49,864 bases of DNA, from positions 1 to 49,864 of the forward strand of contig JAATGQ010000205.1 in NCBI GenBank assembly GCA_015654595.1, read 5' to 3'. Positions 42,652-49,864 of the stretch are shown one piece after another. Origin of the DNA: Chitinophagales bacterium. Lineage in GTDB: Bacteria; Bacteroidota; Bacteroidia; Chitinophagales; Chitinophagaceae. A program made the position numbers and the translations under genes. The notes beneath the pieces were generated by a model. It ran no database searches. It was not told the DNA's origin and saw only the letters and a program-made list of their open reading frames with translations. Every line of letters begins with the position of its first letter. Within the stretch, counting starts at the first letter, position 1.

Positions 42652-43206
42652 ATGAGGGCACAGCAGACATTTCTCCATTCCGAAAACGGTGTCTTCCACC
42701 ATTACTACCTCTGCAAGTACCTGTCCCTCCAAGGCAGCACAGACCTCATCTCCCGCAGCCTCCTCCGTTTCAAACAAGGCCTCCAGCCCCATCTCGACTA
42801 TTGGATCGATGCCGCCGTAAATACTCTCCGCCCCCTCTCGCCCCTGTCCTCCACCGTCATCATCCGCGCACTCGCCCACCAGGAGACTATAGCCGATCCC
42901 AACGCAGCTCCATCCCTAGACCGTCTCGCCCGCTCGCTGAGCGGTTGCCTCAACCTGCCTTATATATCGACAATACTGTCCAAGACCATCCAAACCCCGC
43001 CCAACAAACGGCACTCCCGTGATGAACGCATGCAACACCTGAATGCTGCCTATCTCGCCGCCGCAACACCTCATTCCAACTTCCTCCTCATCGACGACAT
43101 CCTCACCACCGGCGCCACCGCCAAAGCCATCATCTCCGCACTCCGCCACTCCAACCCGTCCTGCCAGATCACCCTTTTTACCCTCGCCAAAGCAAGCCGG
43201 AACTAA
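42652..43206 (+). CDS. ComF-like phosphoribosyltransferase
   Basis: 184 aa. The PRPP motif is FLLIDDILTTGATAKAI (D148, D149, T152-T153-G154), and the upstream TPPNKRHSRDERMQHLNAAY segment is the ComF-type hood. ComF proteins act in DNA uptake or nucleotide salvage; the usual N-terminal Cys-rich zinc region is not obvious here, so the exact role is uncertain. Confidence 0.75.
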   Translation: MRAQQTFLHSENGVFHHYYLCKYLSLQGSTDLISRSLLRFKQGLQPHLDYWIDAAVNTLRPLSPLSSTVIIRALAHQETIADPNAAPSLDRLARSLSGCLNLPYISTILSKTIQTPPNKRHSRDERMQHLNAAYLAAATPHSNFLLIDDILTTGATAKAIISALRHSNPSCQITLFTLAKASRN

Positions 43207-43678
43207 AAGGGTTTGGGCGCCCCCTTCGGGCCGGGCTGTCCGCGGTGCATGGCACCCTGCTCCCATCCCTGGCGCTTCCCCAACGAAGGGCCCGGGAACC
43301 CTCCCGGCCCCCCAAGCGTCAAAATGACCACCCCGCCTCACCAGCACCGCATACCCGCCTTCCCCATGCGTCCCCCATCCGCCGTCGTCATGCCCCAAAA
43401 TCCCGTCCTCCTTCTCCCGCGCTACACAAATACCCTTACACGCCACAAATATATCCCCAGGAGCTTCGGTCCCATCTTACCCAAAAAACAATCGATTGCT
43501 AAAGAAAAATGGAGCCAGCTACATCGTTTTAGCAATAAAATCGGTATCTAAAACGCCCTCATATTCTAAAAATATATGTACACTAATCAAATCCAAATGA
43601 TTATAAATCAATAAAAAACTTTGTTAAGTAAAGTATAATTTTTTAAATTAGGATATTATTTGCTTAAACTTTTGCTTT
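43207..43678. other. 472-bp gap before the second SusC: GC-rich structured element, then AT-rich promoter region
   Basis: 43214-43310 is GC-rich and folds readily: GGGCGCCCCCTTCGGGCC, GGTGC-ATG-GCACC and CGAAGGGCCCGGG are complementary. Similar 'GGGCG...CGGGCT...TCCGC' blocks recur between genes in many Bacteroidota, from memory. 43500-43678 is AT-rich and contains the SusC promoter (ACTTT-GTTAAGT-AAAGT inverted repeat near 43618). Confidence 0.45.
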
Positions 43679-46600
43679 ATGACCATTCAACGATTGCTTG
43701 TCAGAATGGCAAGCTGTATGTTATTATGTGTATCCCTGACACATATAGCATACGCCCAGACTAAAACTATCTCAGGTAAGATCACCGACGACAAAGGAGC
43801 CCCCATACAAGGCGCCACCGTCACAGCAAAAGGTACAGACGCCGGCACCTCCTCCAAAGCCGACGGAACCTTTTCCCTCACTTTTCCCTCCACCGCCAAA
43901 ACACTCGTCATCAGCTCGGTCGGCTTCACCAACCAGGAACTCTCCATCGGCGACAAGACCACCTTCAATGTGACAATGGTCAGCAGCTCACAAGGTCTCA
44001 ACGAAGTCGTCGTCGTCGGTTACGGCACAGTCCGTAAAAAAGACCTGACCGGCTCAGTCGTATCCATCGGAGCAAAAGACTTTAATAAAGGCCCCGTCGC
44101 AGCCCCGGACCAACTCCTCACCGGCAAAGTCGCCGGTATGGAAGTCTCCGTCGCCAGCGGCCAGCCCGGCGCCGCGACTGCCGTCAAGATCCGCGGTAAC
44201 AACTCCATCCGAAGCGGTAACGACCCGCTCTATGTAGTAGACGGAGTGCCCCTCGATGGCAGAGCACCCGTTCCCAACCTGCAGACATCCGGCGCCATCC
44301 CGCCACCCGGCGTATCGGGCCTCGGCAACCTGCCCGGTGCAGACCCCTTGGTGTACATCAACCCCAATGATATCGCCTCCGTCGAAGTTCTGAAAGACGC
44401 CTCCGCAGCAGCCATCTACGGCTCCCGCGGCGCCAACGGCGTTATCCTTTTCACAACGAAAAAAGGAACCAACACCACCCGCCTGGACGCCAACGTCTCC
44501 GCAGGGATCAGCGGATTGATGCGACAACCGGATATCCTCAACGCCGGCGAATACAAATCCGCACTCGCTAAATACGGCGGCACGTCCGACTCGGGGCTCA
44601 GCCTCAACCCCTTCAAAGGCATCACGCAACACGGCGTCACTCAATCTTATAATCTGGCGCTCAGCGGCGGCAACGACAACGGCCACTACCGCGCATCCCT
44701 GCTGGCCTTCGACCAGAAAGGCGTGGTCAAAAACTCTGAACTTCAGAAATACCTGGCCAACTTCAACGGACAACACAAATTCTGGGACAAAAAGCTCAGC
44801 ATCGATTATAACCTGACAGCCTCCAATTTCTCACTGGAACTACCCGCCATCTCCAACGATGCGGGCAGCACAGGAAACCTGATCAGCGCCGCGATGAACT
44901 GGAACCCAACCCTCAGACTCATCGAACCCGATGGCACCTTCAACCAAACCAACCCCAGCGGACAGATCAACCCCTGGGCCCTGCAGGCCGCCTACTACGA
45001 TCAGTCTACCGTAACAACGGTACTCGGCAATATCTCCGGCGCCATCAAGCTGACACCCGACCTGGAATACCGCCTCTTATATGGCGTCAACTACGGAAGC
45101 GGCACCCGCAATAACCAGATGCTCGGATGGATCAACGGTACAGGCGGTAACGCCCCCGGCAAAGGCCAGGCCTTCAACGGCACCTCCTCCCTCTTCTCCC
45201 AGACGATCACCCATACGCTGAGCTACAACAAACAGATCACGGATAAATTCAACATCAACGCAGTAGCTGGTTACGAATACTGGATGACCAACTATCGTAA
45301 CCAATCGACTTACGTCTACCAGTTCGACTACAACCTCACCCAGACAAACCAGATCGGTCTTAAATACTATAACAATATGCAGGATGGCAACCAGGCCAAC
45401 CTGGTCACCGTCAGCTCAGTCGACCCAACGGTAAGCCTGCAATCCTACTTTGCCCGCGCCGTACTCAACTTCATGGACAAGTACATCATCACCGGAACCT
45501 TCCGCGCCGATGGATCCAGTAAATTCGGTACGAATAACCACTACGCTTACTTCCCCTCCGTCGCTGCAGCATGGAATATCAGCAACGAGGATTTTATAAA
45601 GAACGTCTCCTGGATCAGCAACCTGAAACTGAGAGCGGGTTACGGCAAGACCGGTAACCAGGAATTTCCGGCTGGCGCAGCTCAGAACCAATATGAATAC
45701 ACCGCATATCAACAGGTGACCACCCTCAACTTTGCCAACCCTTCACTGAAATGGGAAACGGTAACCTCCTATGACGGAGGCATCGACTTTAGCCTGTTCA
45801 ACAACCACTTGTCGGGCTATTTCGACTACTATCACAAAAAGACGACTGACCCGCTGTTCAACGGAGCCGTCTCCTCGCCCTCCCCCGGCACCGGATCGCT
45901 TGTCTGGCAAAACCTGCCTGGCTATATCACCAACAAGGGATACGAAATATCGCTGACCGCCCCTATCATCAACACAAAAGATGTTCACTGGAACCTTACC
46001 GTCAACGCCGCTCATAACACAAACGAATTCGTATACCCCGCTATCGGTACGGCACCTCTCTATCTGACAGGATCCATCACCGGCCAGGGTACTTCCAACA
46101 CCTTCGTCGAAGCGATCGCAAACAAACATCCGATCGATGTTTTCTATACATATAAATTCCAGGGATTTGACCAGAACGGCATCAGCCAGCTCGCCAAATT
46201 GCCAGTCTACGCCGGAGACCCCAACCCGCACTGGATCATTGGTATAGCAACAGACGTATCCTACAAGGCCCTTACCTTGACGCTCAACCTCCACGGCGCA
46301 TACGACTACATGATCTATAACAATACGGCGACCAACGTGACAAACCTGGGCAATATCACCAACGGTAAAAACATCGCAAAATCCGCCCTGGGCACTTCGG
46401 AAAGCCCCGCCGATTTCGTATCCTCTTCCACCCGCTTCCTGACAAGCGGCAACTATATGAAGATGGGGAACGCAACGCTTTCTTATCATATCGGAGATTT
46501 CTTAAAAGTCAAAAACGCCAATGTGACCTTCACCTCCACCAACCTTTTCGAAATAACGAAATACAAAGGGTTCGATGCTGAAGTCAACACAGACCACAAC

Positions 46601-46687
46601 AACAACGGCGTACCTTCTATCGGTATCGACTACATCGGTTACCCGACAGCCAGGACCTTTACGCTGGGACTTAACTTCTCCTTATAA
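43679..46687 (+). CDS. SusC/RagA TonB-linked outer-membrane transporter (second locus)
   Basis: 1002 aa. Signal (MTIQRLLVRMASCMLLCVSL), carboxypeptidase-regulatory-like domain (KTISGKITDDKGAPIQGATV), TonB-box region (NEVVVVGYGTVRKKDLTGSV), plug (VDGVPLDGRAPVPNLQTSG; LKDASAAAIYGSRGANGVIL) and barrel ending RTFTLGLNFSL. No sigma/FecR is next to it, so it is regulated differently from the first locus. Nutrient unknown. Confidence 0.95.
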   Translation: MTIQRLLVRMASCMLLCVSLTHIAYAQTKTISGKITDDKGAPIQGATVTAKGTDAGTSSKADGTFSLTFPSTAKTLVISSVGFTNQELSIGDKTTFNVTMVSSSQGLNEVVVVGYGTVRKKDLTGSVVSIGAKDFNKGPVAAPDQLLTGKVAGMEVSVASGQPGAATAVKIRGNNSIRSGNDPLYVVDGVPLDGRAPVPNLQTSGAIPPPGVSGLGNLPGADPLVYINPNDIASVEVLKDASAAAIYGSRGANGVILFTTKKGTNTTRLDANVSAGISGLMRQPDILNAGEYKSALAKYGGTSDSGLSLNPFKGITQHGVTQSYNLALSGGNDNGHYRASLLAFDQKGVVKNSELQKYLANFNGQHKFWDKKLSIDYNLTASNFSLELPAISNDAGSTGNLISAAMNWNPTLRLIEPDGTFNQTNPSGQINPWALQAAYYDQSTVTTVLGNISGAIKLTPDLEYRLLYGVNYGSGTRNNQMLGWINGTGGNAPGKGQAFNGTSSLFSQTITHTLSYNKQITDKFNINAVAGYEYWMTNYRNQSTYVYQFDYNLTQTNQIGLKYYNNMQDGNQANLVTVSSVDPTVSLQSYFARAVLNFMDKYIITGTFRADGSSKFGTNNHYAYFPSVAAAWNISNEDFIKNVSWISNLKLRAGYGKTGNQEFPAGAAQNQYEYTAYQQVTTLNFANPSLKWETVTSYDGGIDFSLFNNHLSGYFDYYHKKTTDPLFNGAVSSPSPGTGSLVWQNLPGYITNKGYEISLTAPIINTKDVHWNLTVNAAHNTNEFVYPAIGTAPLYLTGSITGQGTSNTFVEAIANKHPIDVFYTYKFQGFDQNGISQLAKLPVYAGDPNPHWIIGIATDVSYKALTLTLNLHGAYDYMIYNNTATNVTNLGNITNGKNIAKSALGTSESPADFVSSSTRFLTSGNYMKMGNATLSYHIGDFLKVKNANVTFTSTNLFEITKYKGFDAEVNTDHNNNGVPSIGIDYIGYPTARTFTLGLNFSL

Positions 46688-46706
46688 AACAGACAACTGA
46701 AAGTAT

Positions 46707-48326
46707 ATGAAACGTATAAATATATTCCTCATCTTTATCAGTGCAGTCGGTATCACGGCCTGTACGAAACTGCATGAGAATCTTGAATCGTCCGTCAATA
46801 ATATCTCCTCATCCTCCTCCGGGGTACAGTCCCTGCTGAATACTGCCTACAACGACATCGGGGGCCCGATGGTCAACCAGGATCAGATCTTCTCCCTGGA
46901 AGAGAACACCACCGACGAGTGTCTCGTCCCCACCCGCGGCGGGGACTGGAATGACAATGGCGTATGGCGCGTCCTCCACGAACACGCCTGGGACGTTACA
47001 CACGCCCAAGCCTCCACCGTCTTCCTCAACCTGGGCAAACTGGAAAGCGACGCGATCACCGTGCTCGCCTTCGGTCCAACCCCACAACAGGCAGCAGAAG
47101 CTACTTTCCTGAAATGCTTCGCCCAATACTACTTCCTCGATCTTTATGGCCAGGTCCCTTATCGTAACACCGCCGATTACAACTCGATAAAAGCGGCGCC
47201 CGTTATGCAGCCAGCCGAAGCCATCGATACGCTCATCGCCAACCTGACGAATATCATCCCGATCCTGAAGGACACAAGTGCCGCCTTCCCCGCAACCCCC
47301 AACGCAGCCCGATTCCTGTTGATGAAAGTGCTGCTCAACAAACAAGCCTATCTCAACAGATCGGCGCCAGGAACACCTGCCGCCGCAGATATGCAGCAGA
47401 TCATAGACCTCGGCAACGCCATCAAAGCAACCGGCTACTATGCTTATAACAGCAATTATTTCGACATCTTCGGTCCCAACAACGGTAATACCATCGCTGG
47501 CTACGGCTCCCCCGCCACCGAGAATATCTTCTCCTATCCCAACAATGGCACCACCAATAACAACGGCATCAGCAATATAGGCATCAACGACCGCTGGATG
47601 ATGACACTCCACTATAACTCCTGGGATTCAGCCTCCGCTGCCGGCGGCAACGGCGGCTGGAACGGCTTCAGCACCATCGCAGACGTCTACAACTCCTTCG
47701 ACGCCTCCGACTCCAGAAGAGGAAATGTCACTTACCCCACCGTTACCCAGCTTTCAGGTCTCAGGGTAGGCATGCTTGAAGGCCAGCAATACGACCAGCG
47801 CGGCAATACCAGGAACGACCGTAAAGGCAACCTGCTGATCTTCACCCCCGGCGTCGCCAACATCGAAACCAGCGTCGACAGCCTCGAAAGAGCAGGTATT
47901 CGCGTCGTCAAATACCCGCCCGATATGGTCAACTACAACACCGGCCACCAGCATAACCAGCCCGCCTTCTTCCGCTACGCCGACGTAGTGCTGATGATGG
48001 CAGAAGCCGATGTAAACCTTGGCAATACCGGCGACGCCATCAACCTGATCAATGACCTCCATGATCATCGCGGCGGAGCTGCACATATTTCCACCATTTC
48101 CCTCGTCAACCCATCTAACCTCTACGATGCCAATACCATCCTCGCAGAGCGACAAAAGGAACTGTACTGGGAAAGCTGGCGCCGCCAGGACCTCATCCGC
48201 ATGGGCGTCTTTACAGGGGCATGGAACCTGAAGCCAGCCGATGGAGTAAATACCTATCTGCTCTTCCCGATCCCTGCCACCCAACTGGTTGCCAACCCCA
48301 ACCTCAAACAGAACCCGGGTTATTGA
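46707..48326 (+). CDS. SusD/RagB lipoprotein (second locus)
   Basis: 539 aa. Lipobox SAVGITACTKLHENLE (Cys19), then SusD segments FAQYYFLDLYGQVPYRNTAD, NAARFLLMKVLLNKQAYLNR, RYADVVLMMAEADVNLGNTG, AERQKELYWESWRRQDLIRM and LLFPIPATQLVANPNLKQNP. It starts 19 bases after SusC and forms the surface lid of the pair. It ends before a strong terminator. Confidence 0.95.
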   Translation: MKRINIFLIFISAVGITACTKLHENLESSVNNISSSSSGVQSLLNTAYNDIGGPMVNQDQIFSLEENTTDECLVPTRGGDWNDNGVWRVLHEHAWDVTHAQASTVFLNLGKLESDAITVLAFGPTPQQAAEATFLKCFAQYYFLDLYGQVPYRNTADYNSIKAAPVMQPAEAIDTLIANLTNIIPILKDTSAAFPATPNAARFLLMKVLLNKQAYLNRSAPGTPAAADMQQIIDLGNAIKATGYYAYNSNYFDIFGPNNGNTIAGYGSPATENIFSYPNNGTTNNNGISNIGINDRWMMTLHYNSWDSASAAGGNGGWNGFSTIADVYNSFDASDSRRGNVTYPTVTQLSGLRVGMLEGQQYDQRGNTRNDRKGNLLIFTPGVANIETSVDSLERAGIRVVKYPPDMVNYNTGHQHNQPAFFRYADVVLMMAEADVNLGNTGDAINLINDLHDHRGGAAHISTISLVNPSNLYDANTILAERQKELYWESWRRQDLIRMGVFTGAWNLKPADGVNTYLLFPIPATQLVANPNLKQNPGY

Positions 48327-48348
48327 TAATAGCCAGCCGATAAAAAAA

Positions 48349-48376
48349 GGGTCTGCAAAAGCAGACCCTTTTTTTT
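48349..48376 (+). terminator. Strong terminator after SusD
   Basis: GGGTCTGC-AAAA-GCAGACCC (48349-48368) then eight T. It separates the SusCD pair from the next gene. Confidence 0.9.
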
Positions 48377-48386
48377 AACTTAGTAC

Positions 48387-49864
48387 ATGCGCCATATCGA
48401 AAAGCTCCTCCTCCCACTCCTCCTCTTCGCCTGCAGACAAGCTGCCGCACCCACCCGCTTCCAGCTGATGGACAACACCGGCATCCGGTTCTCCAACAAC
48501 GTCGAAGACGGCCCCCAGGATAACAGCTTCTTTTTCCGCAACTTTTATAATGGCGGCGGCGTAGCAATAGGCGATGTCAACAACGATGGCCTTGCCGACG
48601 TTTTCCTCACCTCCAATATGGGGACCAACAAACTCTATCTCAACAAGGGTAACTTCCAGTTCGAAGACATCACCGACAAAGCAGGCTTTCGCCAGGACAG
48701 CATGTGGAGCACCGGCGTCGTCTTCGTCGATATCAACAACGACGGCTGGCTGGATATCTACGTCAGCAATTCCGGCCACATGACCGACGGCAACCGCCGC
48801 AATAAACTCTATATCAACAACCACGACAATACCTTTACGGAATCAGCCGCACAATACGGCCTCGCAATATCCGCCTATACCACCCAGGTCACCTTCTTCG
48901 ACTACGACGGCGACGGCGACCTCGACTGCTTCATGATCAACAACAGCCCCATCCCCGTCAATACCCTCAATAACTCAAACCGCCGGGACCTGCCCGACTC
49001 GGCCTGGCCCGTCAAACCTCAACTCAAGGGCGGAGGCGACCACCTCTTCCGCAATGATAACGGCCATTTTACCGAAGTCACACAGCAAGCCGGCATCCAC
49101 GGCTCCCTGATCAGTTTTGGCCTCGGCGCCCTCGTCACCGACATCAACAACGACGGCTGGCCCGACGTCTATGTCTCCAACGACTCCTACGAACGCGACT
49201 ACCTCTATATCAACCAAAAGAACGGGACCTTCAAAGACGATCTCGAAGACTGTATGGGCCATATCAGCATGTCCTCCATGGGAACCGACATGGCCGATAT
49301 CAATAACGACGGCTGCCCCGATCTCTTTACCACCGACATGCTGCCTGGCGATGACTACCGGCTCAAGACAACCGCTTCATTCGATAATACCAATATCTTC
49401 AATCTAAAGGTCCGCTCGGGATTCTACAATCAATTCGTAAAAAACTGCCTGCAGCTCAACAACCGCAATGGCAAATTCCTCGAGATCGGCAACTATGCCG
49501 GCGTTTCTGCCACAGACTGGAGCTGGGGCGCGCTGATGTTCGACGCCGATAACGACGGCTTCAATGATATCTACGTCTGCAATGGCGTCAACCGCGACCT
49601 CACCGATCTCGACTTCCTCAATTTCTTTGCAGACGACGTCTATTCCCAGATGGCCATCCGGGGCAACAAAAAGAGTATGGACGAACTGCTAAAGAAGATC
49701 CCCCGTACCCCCCTCCTGAACAAAGTCTTTCACAACAACGGCAACCTCCATTTCACTGACATCGGAGAACAATGGGGCTTCAACCACCCGTCCTTTGCCA
49801 ATGGCGCAGCTTACGGCGACCTCGACAACGACGACGACCTAGACCTGGTCGTCAACAACGAAAA
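48387..49864 (+). CDS. VCBS/FG-GAP repeat lipoprotein (runs off right edge)
   Basis: At least 492 codons; the reading frame is open to the window edge. Lipobox LLLPLLLFACRQ (Cys16). Repeated FG-GAP/VCBS blades with DxNxDGxxD calcium loops: IGDVNNDGLADVF, VDINNDGWLDIYV, TDINNDGWPDVYV, FDADNDGFNDIYV and LDNDDDLDLVV. Such ASPIC/UnbV-type proteins often accompany SusCD pairs and may bind glycans or scaffold enzymes outside the cell. It has its own position after a terminator, so it may be separately transcribed. Confidence 0.88.
   Translation, partial: MRHIEKLLLPLLLFACRQAAAPTRFQLMDNTGIRFSNNVEDGPQDNSFFFRNFYNGGGVAIGDVNNDGLADVFLTSNMGTNKLYLNKGNFQFEDITDKAGFRQDSMWSTGVVFVDINNDGWLDIYVSNSGHMTDGNRRNKLYINNHDNTFTESAAQYGLAISAYTTQVTFFDYDGDGDLDCFMINNSPIPVNTLNNSNRRDLPDSAWPVKPQLKGGGDHLFRNDNGHFTEVTQQAGIHGSLISFGLGALVTDINNDGWPDVYVSNDSYERDYLYINQKNGTFKDDLEDCMGHISMSSMGTDMADINNDGCPDLFTTDMLPGDDYRLKTTASFDNTNIFNLKVRSGFYNQFVKNCLQLNNRNGKFLEIGNYAGVSATDWSWGALMFDADNDGFNDIYVCNGVNRDLTDLDFLNFFADDVYSQMAIRGNKKSMDELLKKIPRTPLLNKVFHNNGNLHFTDIGEQWGFNHPSFANGAAYGDLDNDDDLDLVVNNE

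Noticed and set aside
46809..47612. Minus-strand ORF (267 aa) opposite SusD
   Set aside because: It is antisense to a well-supported SusD gene and has no start or domain evidence.

Overview
The window is a chromosomal segment of a Bacteroidota bacterium, most likely in or near the Chitinophagaceae. The evidence is two SusC/SusD pairs, an ECF sigma/FecR pair next to one of them, a type IX secretion (CHU_C-type) C-terminal domain, TAnnTTTG-type -7 boxes, and Bacteroidota-type glycoside hydrolases. No rRNA, tRNA or CRISPR array was found.

Region A (1-8.9 kb) is an AT-richer accessory island. From the left edge it holds the end of an IS256-type element that cuts off the 3' end of a cyclodeaminase-ImmA/IrrE fusion gene. 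Divergent to that gene is a winged-helix/Fic protein preceded by six ~20-bp direct repeats running into its start codon. Next come a decayed gene and then a minus-strand operon: a 671-aa protein with a C-terminal PD-(D/E)XK-like motif, a PD-(D/E)XK nuclease interrupted by an in-frame TGA, and three unrecognised proteins. This operon is the best candidate for an undescribed conflict or defence system.

Region B (8.9-13.4 kb) is a scrap yard around two or three live genes (AraC regulator, NTF2-like protein, MFS transporter). It contains remnants of an HxlR regulator, two AraC regulators, an MFS/SDR chimera and a dxs C-terminus. Several carry visible stops or homopolymer frameshifts.

Region C (13.4-25.5 kb) has a MocR regulator with repeated CAGTACAG operators, a GNAT protein, and then a minus-strand nutrient-acquisition locus: ECF sigma, FecR anti-sigma, SusC, SusD, secreted phosphodiesterase. 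An ASCH-domain remnant and an acyltransferase-3 membrane protein carrying an in-frame 36-bp tandem repeat follow.

Region D (25.5-43.2 kb) is catabolic and housekeeping: a GH16-GH3 fusion (beta-glucan), an outer-membrane barrel, a GH127 beta-L-arabinofuranosidase, ohrR-ohr with an operator, a candidate small RNA or mini-ORF with its own promoter and terminator, a tandem pair of RlaP-type nucleotidyltransferases, a serine hydrolase, a T9SS cargo protein, a NUDIX-type regulator, an HD hydrolase and a ComF-like phosphoribosyltransferase.

Region E (43.2 kb to the right edge) is a second SusC/SusD pair followed, after a strong terminator, by a VCBS/FG-GAP lipoprotein that runs off the window.

All family assignments come from reading motifs by eye; no database search was possible.
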